Positions 1 through 8,326 are shown, counted from the stretch's first letter. The stretch is DNA of 13,328 nucleotides from Candidatus Kuenenia stuttgartensis (GCA_945872325.1 CAMBZY010000030.1:1-13328); one strand, 5' to 3'. Made by a program: numbers and translations. Notes: generated by a model from the sequence alone, not told the origin.

Positions 1-204
1 GAAGGCCATGCCATGGGCTTCCATAAGAGCAGCAGAACCGGGTATGAATATTTGACATTCGACCCGAATTTCGGGGAAGCACGATGCACGGACATCAATG
101 CCGTAAAGTCGTATTTTTCTACTTTATTTTCATTTTATTCGATTGAATCGTCCATCACCAAAGTCACTGTCAAAACCATCACGCAGATCGATCCGATGCC
201 TTAA
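1..204 (+). CDS. C-terminal end of a YopT-like (C58) papain-fold cysteine protease, partial
   Basis: The frame is open from the first base to the TAA at 202-204, so the gene starts left of the window; the ATG at 13 lies inside it. The visible 67 residues begin EGHAMGFH and continue to YLTFDPNFGE. In YopT-type (peptidase family C58) enzymes the catalytic His lies in a GHA-type motif, and the catalytic Asp lies in a DPN-GE motif 16 residues later. Here His3 and Asp21 are 18 residues apart, which fits. The rest is a mixed hydrophobic tail (residues 37-67). The catalytic Cys would lie outside the window. Family members are often secreted or translocated effectors or toxin domains of large proteins, but the cellular role here cannot be read. 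The match rests on two short motifs. Convergent with the next gene, with 172 bp between the two stop codons. Confidence 0.6.
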   Translation, partial: EGHAMGFHKSSRTGYEYLTFDPNFGEARCTDINAVKSYFSTLFSFYSIESSITKVTVKTITQIDPMP

Positions 205-376
205 AACGGAATGCCTCAACCGTGGCCGATCTGTGTGAGAATCCCTTCGTATATATAAACCGATTACACCACTACCAGGATTTTACTCCATCCGATTGAA
301 TTGCATTTCTCTATCTGACATACGCTTGTGGCACAACACACTGCTTGAATGTAGAACAAACTCATTGTTTGCGTCG

Positions 377-1825
377 TTAAAGGCTCCAGGGGTCGGCGGC
401 GGCAACGGCCGCTGGGTCATATGGGCGGTTCCTGAGCACGTTCAGGCATTGGGCACCAAGGGTCAGGATGGCGTCCCGGCGATCGCTGCGAGGTTTGTTG
501 ATGATGTGGTCCTGAATCTGCTTGATGATTTCCAAAAGGATTCTTGATTTCTGGATGGCATTGACGTGGATATCCCATCTCAGTGCATGATACTGAGGCA
601 AAAGCCTGTCAATCTGCTTCACTTGCTCCTTGCGGCGGGCGAGCTTACCCACATAGCTTTCGCGCCGCCAGATGTCAACTGCCCAGACCGGATCCTGAAA
701 CGCGGCGCCCGTCTGCACGTGTTTTGGCTTGATCTGGTAGCGGTTAAGAAGCTGATCCCTTAATTCCTGGTTGTAAGCTTCATTCATAAACTTTTTGTAG
801 TTTTCATCTTCCTCATTGGCATTGGAACCAAACATCATTTTTGTTTGCAATTCCCCCATTTTGAGTTTCTCAACTGTACTCGGAAATTGTTGAGAGGAAC
901 GTGGATTCTGCTCAAATTGCTGAATGCTCTGGATGTGGTCTAAATACGTCCGGGCATTTCTTGCGTGTAATTTAGCATTTGCCTCGAGTGTCCGGGCATA
1001 ATCTCGAACATCGTTCGGTGTAAAGTAGACCCAGGGCTTGGGCGGATCCACAAACCTGGCAGCACCGCCGGCCAGCAGACCAGCCATCGCGATGGAAGCG
1101 CAGTTGAATCGGCGTGAAACATAGCGATATTTAAGTTTGCCATCCCAAACAGAGTCGCCAGTGTCGATAGCATCGAGATTGGCCGGGTTCTGGCTGATCT
1201 TCAGATCCCATTCTTTCAGTTTTGTCGTCTGATAAAGCTGCCACCAGTCCTTGATATCACTTTCACTTAGGCCAATATCCTCACGATGACCGGCCGTGCA
1301 GTCGAGCGTCGGCACCGTGAAAATATGGTCGGGGGCCTGAAGCCACTCAGGCCTATTGGCTGCGGTCGCATCTCGCGTTGCTTCACCTGAATCTTCGTTG
1401 TATGTGAACGGCTTAGTCATTTTGTTTTTAAACCGTACGGATTGACGATTGACAAGCAGTGGGTTCGCGATATTGGCTGGGTCGGCCTGGCCACCGATCT
1501 GCGTTTCCGTAGGTTTCCATTTAGGCCCCCTGTAACCGTCAAGGCCGGCTCGTGTCCGATCTGCCATTTCATTCGAAAAATCACTATAAACATCTTTAGC
1601 GGCACCTGGACGACTCCTCAGCATATCTTTAGTCTCTTTGCCTTTTAAGTCATCATTGGGCCACCAACTAATGTATGTCTCGATATTCGTATTAACTCGG
1701 TCAACACCGGTGATCGCCAGCGCGGCGTGCCCCGCTCGGCCATTCTTGCCACCTTTTTTGCCCTCTGATGTATTCCAAATCAGCACTTTAAGAGCCATTT
1801 TCTTTGATCCCGGTTTCTTAGTCAT
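377..1825 (-). CDS. Uncharacterised protein with possible permuted papain/NlpC-P60-like catalytic motifs
   Basis: A 482-residue protein. I start it at the ATG at 1825, which has GAGG six bases upstream; an in-frame TTG at 1837 is less likely. The N-terminus (residues 10-60) has beta-type sequence ending in RAGHAAL (His33) and then ETYISWWP (about 49-56). A later segment has FNCASIAMAGLLAGG, with Cys242 at the start of a hydrophobic helix. His first and Asn-Cys later is the order seen in circularly permuted NlpC/P60 folds such as LRAT or YaeF-like proteins, so a thiol hydrolase or acyltransferase activity is possible. Residues 280-440 are charged and helical, with a Gln/Asn-rich stretch near 300-312. 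There is no signal peptide or membrane segment, so the protein is cytosolic or exported by a dedicated route. I do not recognise a named family. The ORF is certain; the fold is an inference. Confidence 0.8.
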   Translation of the reverse strand: MTKKPGSKKMALKVLIWNTSEGKKGGKNGRAGHAALAITGVDRVNTNIETYISWWPNDDLKGKETKDMLRSRPGAAKDVYSDFSNEMADRTRAGLDGYRGPKWKPTETQIGGQADPANIANPLLVNRQSVRFKNKMTKPFTYNEDSGEATRDATAANRPEWLQAPDHIFTVPTLDCTAGHREDIGLSESDIKDWWQLYQTTKLKEWDLKISQNPANLDAIDTGDSVWDGKLKYRYVSRRFNCASIAMAGLLAGGAARFVDPPKPWVYFTPNDVRDYARTLEANAKLHARNARTYLDHIQSIQQFEQNPRSSQQFPSTVEKLKMGELQTKMMFGSNANEEDENYKKFMNEAYNQELRDQLLNRYQIKPKHVQTGAAFQDPVWAVDIWRRESYVGKLARRKEQVKQIDRLLPQYHALRWDIHVNAIQKSRILLEIIKQIQDHIINKPRSDRRDAILTLGAQCLNVLRNRPYDPAAVAAADPWSL

Positions 1826-2008
1826 ACATAGCCTCAACTTTTTGTCTCAGCTAATCTCAAAAGTTGTGCTAGAACGAGTCGGAGGGAGGTTGCGAATCCT
1901 GCTGAAATATCGGCTTCAGAAATCAGCCGCTCAACAAGGACATGAGGATTCAATTTATCAATTTTACATAGAAAACGCTGGCCAATCCAGACCCATTTAG
2001 CAATAAAC

Positions 2009-2082
2009 GTGGGTTGAACCCCACCTTTCGCAAATACAAATTTGTTCATTCCATGAAAGGTGGAGCGCACTCCACCCTTCAT
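2009..2082. repeat. Cluster of overlapping inverted repeats (REP-like)
   Basis: Three hairpins share this 74-bp stretch downstream of the DUF4915 gene. (a) GTGGG 2009-2013 pairs with CCCAC 2020-2024. (b) CCACCTTTC 2021-2029 pairs exactly with GAAAGGTGG 2055-2063, with an inner CAAAT/ATTTG pair at 2031-2035 and 2040-2044. (c) 2053-2067 pairs with 2068-2082 at 13 of 15 positions (core GGTGGAG/CTCCACC). Hairpin (b) shares bases with both (a) and (c), so the structures compete. There is no T-run typical of an intrinsic terminator. It may be a REP-like element or an RNA switch or processing site. The remaining intergenic sequence (1826-2101) shows no convincing gene. Confidence 0.6.
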
Positions 2083-2101
2083 TTCATGAGTTCCCCTGAC
2101 C

Positions 2102-3226
2102 TTAAATGGGCGGGGCATTCTCTCGGAACATGCTGGCGACTTCTTGGAGAGACTGGTCTGGCAGGACAAACGAATCCGCCAATAAATGTGGATCGTCCAC
2201 AATCACATCCATGCGATATCGGGGTACCAGTGAAACTGCAAAAATCTCTTGCAGAGCGTCGTTGAATTTCACATAGCCCACAGTCTGCCCTGTGTAAATA
2301 TTTACAACCCAAAGGCCGCATGCGCGTTCTTCAATAGGCCGATCAGCAATTTCAATGCCGCTGAAAGTCGCACTTTCACGCACCTGCGATAGTCCGATAA
2401 ATGCCAGAGGGCCAGCGAAATCCAAGCCCCGGGTGAAGCCAGGCAGACGTGCCACTTCCTCATACTTCCCAGTCGATGGGTCGATCGTACCGAACCCACC
2501 GCATCCGGAATTCAGGACCCAGAGCTTGCCTGCGTACCACCTTGGAGAGTGCGGCATGGAAAGCCCGCGGGTCATGATTTCATTGCTCTGAATGTCGATC
2601 AGAATCCCGCCGTCCTTCTTGTTATCCCGCCAGCCGAATCGGGTGTCCGACTCGCCCAGAGCTGTCACATATCGAGGCATGTTGTCGCGTATGGCCAGGC
2701 CATTCAGGTGGCATCGATCCTCAGGAGCAATGGCGCTCACAAAACTTGGCCGCCACACGGGGACAAAACTGTAAGGCATCTCACGCTTGCAAAGGCAGGA
2801 GAATCGAGTGTTCACAAACAGAAGTTCAAGATCACTGATAGACCCTGGTTTAGAAACCCAGGCCATTTCATGAATCTGAATATCACCCGTATTGTGCGAC
2901 TGGCAGGGCAGATATGCAGATTCAAAGGTCCCGACTGGAGGTAGCTTGCGAGCCACGGCAGGAAGGTCATGAAACTCACGAATCTCAGTTTCCACACCAA
3001 TCGCCAATCGATCGCCACGAACAGCCAGACCCATGGGCCTGCTGAACATGCAGAAATGGGTGTTGAGAGTCCCCTCATCGTTCTGGCCCAGAATCACTAA
3101 CCTGCCAGCCTGATAGGTGGTGATGAGCACAGACGCTCGCAGCTCGCCCAACATCGGCCCCATGTTCGAAGAATGGATGCTTGCTAATGTCTTTGGGCCG
3201 TCGTCTTCTTCGGGTTGCGTTTCCAT
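2102..3226 (-). CDS. TIGR03032 / DUF4915 family protein of unknown function
   Basis: A 374-residue protein. The start ATG at 3226 has AGGAAA at suitable spacing. The sequence matches my memory of the CHP03032 (TIGR03032, DUF4915) family over its whole length: LITTYQAGRL (34-43), RPMGLAV (63-69), NTGDIQIHEMAW (112-123), NTRFSCLC (139-146), a WRPSFVSAIAPEDRCHLNGLA block (158-178), RYVTALGESDT (185-195), GLSMPHSPRW (221-230), LPGFTRGL (261-268) and LQEIF (325-329). The repeated short beta-strand pattern suggests a beta-propeller, which is an inference. There is no signal peptide or membrane span, so it is probably cytoplasmic. The biochemical role of the family is not established to my knowledge. 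Neighbours on the same strand are the papain-like gene downstream (276-bp gap) and the secreted protein upstream, separated by 478 bp that include repeats and a terminator, so it is probably its own transcript. Confidence 0.9.
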   Translation of the reverse strand: METQPEEDDGPKTLASIHSSNMGPMLGELRASVLITTYQAGRLVILGQNDEGTLNTHFCMFSRPMGLAVRGDRLAIGVETEIREFHDLPAVARKLPPVGTFESAYLPCQSHNTGDIQIHEMAWVSKPGSISDLELLFVNTRFSCLCKREMPYSFVPVWRPSFVSAIAPEDRCHLNGLAIRDNMPRYVTALGESDTRFGWRDNKKDGGILIDIQSNEIMTRGLSMPHSPRWYAGKLWVLNSGCGGFGTIDPSTGKYEEVARLPGFTRGLDFAGPLAFIGLSQVRESATFSGIEIADRPIEERACGLWVVNIYTGQTVGYVKFNDALQEIFAVSLVPRYRMDVIVDDPHLLADSFVLPDQSLQEVASMFRENAPPI

Positions 3227-3390
3227 GATGTTTCCTGATTCGTCCAGATTGACTCGATCAAAACCAAATTCGTTTCTGACATATTAACATACATCAGGAT
3301 AAATGGGGCAAGTGGGACAGGTACGTTTTTTAAAACCAACCAGTCAGCGGACCGGGCCGACAGAAATACGCTTCTGTGCGTGATCGCGAT

Positions 3391-3634
3391 TTAGAAATCC
3401 AACCGGGGCTAACGCCAAGACCGGCTAGGTAAAGCAGGAAAGCCCGGGTCGAATCTAGCCGCAGGGCGCTAGCCCACGGTTTCCCCAATTCAGAAATCCA
3501 ACCGGGGCTAGCGTTAAGTCCGGCTAGGTAAAGCACGAAAGCCAGGGGCGAATCTAGCCGCAGAACGCTAGCCCACGGTTTCCCCAATTTAGAAATCCAA
3601 CCGGGGCTAGCGCCAAGACCGGCTAGGTAAAGCC
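3391..3634. repeat. 99-bp tandem repeat, 2.4 copies, each able to fold into a long hairpin
   Basis: The motif AGAAATCCAACCGGGGCTA or a close variant starts at 3393, 3492 and 3591, exactly 99 bp apart. The first two units are complete; the third ends after GGTAAAGC, near 3633. Within unit 1, GGGCTAACGCC (3406-3416) pairs with GGCGCTAGCCC (3465-3475), and CGGCTAG (3422-3428) pairs with CTAGCCG (3455-3461). In unit 2, GGGCTAGCGTT (3505-3515) pairs perfectly with AACGCTAGCCC (3564-3574), with the inner pair at 3521-3527 and 3554-3560. The arm end is CC/GG in unit 1 and TT/AA in unit 2, a compensatory change. Both strands stay open in some frames because 99 is a multiple of three. The surrounding sequence from 3227 to 3390 holds nothing else I can name. 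Confidence 0.9.
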
Positions 3635-3636
3635 TA

Positions 3637-3671
3637 AACAAAAAACAGGCAACCCGAAGGCTGCCTGTTTT
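3637..3671 (-). terminator. Intrinsic terminator with TTCG loop for the secreted-protein gene
   Basis: Arms AAAACAGGCA (3642-3651) and TGCCTGTTTT (3662-3671) pair perfectly. Inside them a mismatch is followed by two C-G pairs closing a four-base loop, which reads TTCG on the minus strand. On the minus strand the stem is followed by a T-run (complement of 3640-3645), the classic arrangement for ending the gene at 3705-4163. The plus-strand side also has TTTT, so it could work in both directions. It directly borders the truncated third unit of the 99-bp repeat. Confidence 0.85.
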
Positions 3672-3704
3672 CATGATATAACGATTTGGTACGTGCTCAA
3701 AAAA

Positions 3705-4163
3705 TCACGGGAGCAGTCCAGACGAGCCTGAGTTGATCGGCTCGGATTCGGAAACGCCTACAAATCGAGGCATCTTCACCACTGGGACGTTGCTCACTGG
3801 ACCTTCGTCGTAAGGCGTCATCGAAAGCATCGTCGGCGTGATCTCGCCTGAAAACGGGTGGCAGCCGCCGCAGCCTGTGTATGGGATAAACCGTTGTGAA
3901 CGCATCACATAAGGATTGTAATACTGCGGGAACACCAGTTGGCAACCAGGCAGCATCATATAACGCTGAACGTAGAACTCGGTTGTCCGACCCTGACAGA
4001 TCGGGAGCTTGTGACCTTGTGTCCAAAAGCCATATCCGTCAGGGTTTCCGTTCGGGAACCCCCAGCCATTGCCAGGCCCCGGGCCAAGGTCTCCACCTTC
4101 GGGTGGTGTGTGGCCTGCGGAAAGAATCAGACAGCTTAATCCGATTGCAATGAAATTGATCAT
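3705..4163 (-). CDS. Small secreted planctomycete-type protein with a CXXCH sequence
   Basis: A 152-residue protein. The ATG at 4163 is preceded by AGGAG about eight bases upstream. Residues 1-17 form a short hydrophobic signal-peptide-like segment, so it is probably exported; Cys11 lies within it but without a convincing lipobox. The mature part starts Gly/Pro-rich (23-45, with NPDGYGFW at 40-47), followed by an aromatic middle with YNPYV (82-86) and a block RFIPYTGCGGCHP (91-103). Cys98-Gly-Gly-Cys101-His102 fits the c-type heme motif CXXCH, and Cys56 and Cys74 add further thiols. I recall similar Gly-rich secreted proteins with YNPYV and IPYTGCGG in planctomycetes, with no known function. 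The gene is followed by its own terminator. Confidence 0.75.
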   Translation of the reverse strand: MINFIAIGLSCLILSAGHTPPEGGDLGPGPGNGWGFPNGNPDGYGFWTQGHKLPICQGRTTEFYVQRYMMLPGCQLVFPQYYNPYVMRSQRFIPYTGCGGCHPFSGEITPTMLSMTPYDEGPVSNVPVVKMPRFVGVSESEPINSGSSGLLP

Positions 4164-4175
4164 ATCCGTGATCTC

Positions 4176-4376
4176 CTAATCGACTCGTTCGTGATCAAAA
4201 CGTGGTCTTTCTACGCTGAAGTTCGTGCAATCCATCGCTGGACCATCCTCACCATCAGCGCCTTCCATCATGCCTTTACTATGCCTCACAAATTCAGAAG
4301 CGTGGTCAGAAAGCCTCAAAGCATCTTCCCAAGCCTCGGCCTGATCGGTAGGATGCTCAATGTCAACGTGTTTCAT
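4176..4376 (-). CDS. Possible small hypothetical ORF upstream of the secreted-protein gene
   Basis: A 66-residue frame from the ATG at 4376 to the TAG at 4176, ending 12 bp before the next gene on the same strand. The composition is acidic and protein-like (HPTDQAEAWEDALRLSDHA at residues 8-26), with no signal peptide or membrane span. No clear ribosome binding site precedes 4376. The frame extends further upstream to an ATG at 4460, which overlaps the pabA start codon head to head in CATG, an unlikely arrangement. I recognise no family. The alternative is that 4164-4458 is simply the divergent promoter region for the secreted-protein gene and the pabA operon; I see no strong promoter there. 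Confidence 0.3.
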   Translation of the reverse strand: MKHVDIEHPTDQAEAWEDALRLSDHASEFVRHSKGMMEGADGEDGPAMDCTNFSVERPRFDHERVD

Positions 4377-4458
4377 ACACGCGGGCCAATCGGTTTGATC
4401 GACAGAAAATGACAATCGTTTCGACACCGCCTCCAGAGCCAGGACCGGGTACCAAGGC

Positions 4459-5087
<629 letters not shown>

Positions 5088-5094
<7 letters not shown>

Positions 5095-6329
5095 ACGCTG
5101 ACGAAGCATTTCGCCAAGTCATGACCTGGTGTCACGCCCTCCCAACCGCCGAACGATCCCTCGAAGAATCCCTCGGAGCCATTCTCGCTGAAGATGTGCT
5201 GGCCGATCAGGATCTCCCACCATTCGATAAGGCCCTTGTGGATGGTTATGCCCTCAGTTCTGTTGATGCTGGAAACGGCCTGCGCGATTTCAACGTGTCG
5301 CAAACCATTCGTGCCGGAAAGTTTCCGACCGACGAACTAATCACTGGCCAAACGGCCCGGATCATGACCGGCGCACCCCTGCCCCAAGGGGCTGACTCTG
5401 TAATCATGTGGGAGCATGTCGAAACGGTCAATAATGACTTGATCCGACTCCCTGTCGAACGGCTCATCAAGGCCGGCCAAAACGTGCTGGCCCGTGGTCG
5501 CGAAATTTCTCAGGGACAGGTCGTTTTACCTAAATCCTTACGCCTTAACGGTGCAGCCATCGGCGTGCTTGGCTCTGTTGGACGCAGTCGAGTCAAGATT
5601 GTGCCCCAGCCTCGCATTCGCATCGTCCCCACAGGCGACGAACTCGTGGAGATCGATCAACAGCCTGGCCCGGCCCAGATCCGTAACTCGAATGCCTATG
5701 TGCTTCGTTCCCTGATCGAACAGGCGGGCGGATTGCCCGAAGTTCTTCCAATCGCAAAAGACGATCCTGAGTCGCTCTCAGAAAGCCTTTCAGCTGGTCT
5801 TTATGCAGACATTTTGATCGTAACTGGAGGAGTCTCTGCCGGTGAAGCCGACCTGGTGCCCGACACTCTGGCATCACTCGGTGTCGAGCCTGTGTTCCAC
5901 AAGATCCGTCTCAAACCCGGTAAGCCACTCTGGTTCGGTGTCAGGCACTCAGCTGAGGAGCTGGGCCAGAAGCCGGTCCGTAAAGTCCTCGTTTTCGGAC
6001 TCCCCGGGAACCCTGTGAGCGTGATCGTAAACTTCCTCCTGTTCGTCAAGCCCGCCATCATGGCCCTGCGCGGCATTTCGACCGATCCCGTGGCACACAG
6101 AACAGTTCCGTTGGCTGAAGCGGTCGAGAATCGCGATGAACGCCCGTCCTACATCCCCGCCCGACTCGCCAGACGTCATGACCGGATCGCTGCTGACCCC
6201 GTCAACTGGGCTGGCTCAAACGACCTCCGTGGAGCAGCTCTCGCCGACGGATTTATCCTGATCCCCAGTGGCCCTTGCCGCCTGGCAGCCGGCTCCAGCG
6301 TCTCATTCCTGCCACTCCTCCCATCATAA
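5088..6329 (+). CDS. moeA: Molybdopterin molybdenumtransferase MoeA
   Basis: A 413-residue protein, the usual MoeA length. It inserts molybdate into adenylated molybdopterin in the last step of molybdenum cofactor synthesis, in the cytoplasm. Motifs: PPFDKALVDGYAL (44-56, with the DGYA substrate motif), RIMTGAPLPQGADSV (91-105), PTGDEL (181-186), IRNSNAYVL (198-206), TGGVSAGEADLV (246-257), PGKPLWFG (277-284), LPGNPVS (305-311), and a C-terminal GSNDLRGAALADG (376-388). The FDKALVDGYA part departs from the usual F-x-SAMDGYA (Lys-Ala-Leu-Val in place of Ser-Ala-Met). The ATG overlaps the previous gene's stop codon in ATGCTGA, and GGAG lies ten bases upstream, inside pabA, suggesting translational coupling. 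No other molybdopterin genes are in the window. Confidence 0.95.
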
Positions 6330-6350
6330 GGCTTGAAGAGAACGACCGTT

Positions 6351-8030
6351 ATGGATGACGCACCCAGCTCTGCCGACAGTTCTGTTGCAAATGCACCCAA
6401 CTCCCGTTGGTTGCCTGAGATGCGTGCTGTCTTAAGTGGCCTGTTACTCTGGTCCTCATTTCCACCTTCAGGCTTTTGGTGCATGGCATGGGTGGCTCTC
6501 ATTCCGTGGTTCGGAGTCTGGGTAGATCACCCACAACTCTCGTTTAAGAGAACACTTAGAGTCGCTCTGGCAGGCGGGCTGGCGTTCTGGGTTCCGGCCA
6601 TTCAGTGGGTCCGGCTTTCCGACCCAAGCGCCTGGCCTGGCTGGCTGATCATGTCGCTGGTTCTGGCACTCTGGTGGCCAATCATGGCCGTCTACGTCTC
6701 CAGACTTCACCTCAGAAACCATTGGCCACTTTGGATGGTCTGGCCCGTCGTCTGGGGGTTCCAAGAAATCGCCCGCGAGTATTATCTCACAGGCTTCCCG
6801 TGGTATCACCTGTCGCACACACAGTTTCGGCAAACCTGGCTGATCCAGATTTCTGACCTGGGCGGAGCATCACTCCTCAGCGTCCTGATGGTCGCCATTC
6901 AGGCCCTGGCCGCCGATTGGTATTTTTCCCCCGGCAAACGCTGGGCCTGGACGGATGCTCCAAAATGCTGGCGCACCGGCGTCAGATTAACTACCGTAAG
7001 CCTTGTCCTGACAATCATCTACGGCCAGTTTCGCATCCTCACAGCCCGATTCGAGCCCGGCCCGACGGTCGCCCTCCTGCAATCAGACGTGCCCCAATCT
7101 CGCAGGCTAAGTCCTGACCACGACGAGCTTTTAAACACATACAGGCTCTTGATCCAAAAGGCGATCAAAGGTGACAAAAAACTGGATCTGATCGTCTGGC
7201 CTGAAACGTCGTTCCCGTTTCCGTTGATCGTCGCCGACCCAAAGCTCGATGAATCGGCATTCAAAACCGTACTTGCAGAGTATGTTGCCGAAACGGCGAT
7301 TGAGGACTGGTACAAAAATCGTAACGAATCCCAAGCCATGATGGAGGCCTGGGCCACGCAGACTCAGGCCCCGATCGTAGTCGGTGCAACTGCATGGGAT
7401 CTAAGCAGTTCAGGATTTCGCAAGTATAACACGGCCGCTCTTTTTGATTCTGGCCAGCCACCCCAGTATTACTACAAGATGCACCTCGTTCCGTTCGGTG
7501 AATACATCCCCTGGACAGAAACATTCCCGTTCATCGCCGAGCTGGCCCCGTTTCCGCCCGACCAGCGCCCGAACCTGAAACATGGCGATCAGCCGCGCAT
7601 CTTAAAGCTTAAGAACCGATGGAACATGGCCCCTTTGATCTGTTTCGAGGATACAGTCCCACACGTAGTCCGTCGATTTTTCGCGAAATCGGGACCTGAT
7701 CCAGCGCCCAAAATCGACTTCTTCCTGAACATTTCGAACGATGGCTGGTTCAGAGGTTCCGAAGAGCATGAAGTCCACCTCTCGGCCAGCGTCTTTCGGT
7801 GCATTGAAAATCGAACCCCCATGATCCGCGCCGTCAATACCGGCATATCCGCTGTGATCGATGGAAACGGTGTAATCACCAAAGAGTCTCCAGCCTCCAT
7901 TGAAGAGGTGCTGACCGAACAAGTCCCACTCGACGCAAGATTCTCGATTTACAAGGTTTGCGGAGATCTGACCGGCCTGTTTAGTTCGCTTGGATGTGTG
8001 ATTGGCTGGTTTTGGATCAAAAAACGCTAG
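6351..8030 (+). CDS. lnt: Apolipoprotein N-acyltransferase Lnt
   Basis: A 559-residue inner-membrane enzyme that adds the third acyl chain to the N-terminal Cys of lipoproteins before they are sorted. The N-terminal half has several hydrophobic spans (about residues 25-225) and the conserved GFPWYHLSHTQ (148-158). The nitrilase-like periplasmic domain follows, with the triad visible: Glu285 in IVWPETS, Lys376 in YYKMHLVPFGEYIPW, and Cys431 in APLICFED. A last hydrophobic span (about 535-555) ends the protein. It is a little longer than the E. coli enzyme (512), with an insert around residues 295-330. I chose the ATG at 6351, with weak GAAGAG upstream; an in-frame TTG at 6333 has no usable ribosome site. 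It begins 21 bp after the moeA stop, so it is probably the third gene of that operon. No terminator is evident after it. Confidence 0.94.
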   Translation: MDDAPSSADSSVANAPNSRWLPEMRAVLSGLLLWSSFPPSGFWCMAWVALIPWFGVWVDHPQLSFKRTLRVALAGGLAFWVPAIQWVRLSDPSAWPGWLIMSLVLALWWPIMAVYVSRLHLRNHWPLWMVWPVVWGFQEIAREYYLTGFPWYHLSHTQFRQTWLIQISDLGGASLLSVLMVAIQALAADWYFSPGKRWAWTDAPKCWRTGVRLTTVSLVLTIIYGQFRILTARFEPGPTVALLQSDVPQSRRLSPDHDELLNTYRLLIQKAIKGDKKLDLIVWPETSFPFPLIVADPKLDESAFKTVLAEYVAETAIEDWYKNRNESQAMMEAWATQTQAPIVVGATAWDLSSSGFRKYNTAALFDSGQPPQYYYKMHLVPFGEYIPWTETFPFIAELAPFPPDQRPNLKHGDQPRILKLKNRWNMAPLICFEDTVPHVVRRFFAKSGPDPAPKIDFFLNISNDGWFRGSEEHEVHLSASVFRCIENRTPMIRAVNTGISAVIDGNGVITKESPASIEEVLTEQVPLDARFSIYKVCGDLTGLFSSLGCVIGWFWIKKR

Positions 8031-8326
8031 TCCCCAAAAACTACCCACCTCGCAAAACCACACCAGATTTCGGCAAGCCACTCAAAATACCGAGACTATT
8101 TCTTTCTCGACATTTGCCTATCGCAATATTTTATTGTAAATTACGTCAGCCTATGTATTCTCCCCAGATTGATGCTGCTGTGGTTCAGTCCCACAAATTT
8201 GGACAAAAAAATGTCCTGGGGGACTTGACCTGGAGTGATTTGGGTGGGATACGATGGATATACGAAACACAGATTGAGTGGGAATGGTTCACCAGATTGG
8301 TGAAGACTTCGGAAAAAGGGGATGCC
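8031..8326 (+). promoter_or_regulatory. Intergenic region with candidate promoters for the coiled-coil genes
   Basis: These 296 bp hold no convincing gene. Two sigma70-like candidates can be read: TTGCCT (8116-8121) with a 17-bp spacer and TAAATT (8139-8144), and TTGACC (8225-8230) with a 19-bp spacer and TACGAT (8250-8255). Both are imperfect, and planctomycete promoter consensus is poorly known, so this is a suggestion. The downstream gene has a good ribosome binding site, AAAGGGGA, at 8315-8322. Confidence 0.25.

Noticed and set aside
296..547. Plus-strand 83-codon frame
   Set aside because: Mostly antisense to the 482-residue gene, with no ribosome site or homology signal.
1834..2202. 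Minus-strand 122-codon frame
   Set aside because: It overlaps the end of the DUF4915 gene and the inverted-repeat cluster; its repeated KGGV-type segments come from the hairpin arms.
3391..3634. CRISPR-like array
   Set aside because: The whole 99-bp unit repeats without unique spacers, there are fewer than three full units, and no cas genes are present.
3330..3674. Minus-strand 114-codon frame with repeated LYLAGLGASPGWIS-type units
   Set aside because: It is produced by the 99-bp hairpin repeat, whose period is a multiple of three. It runs through the terminator and has no ribosome site; the paired base changes argue for structure, not protein.
4191..4412. Plus-strand 73-codon frame before pabA
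   Set aside because: No ribosome site and less protein-like than the opposite-strand frame over the same bases.
7994..8326. Upstream start for the first coiled-coil protein
   Set aside because: It would overlap the end of lnt and add unrelated sequence ahead of what is clearly an N-terminal membrane anchor.
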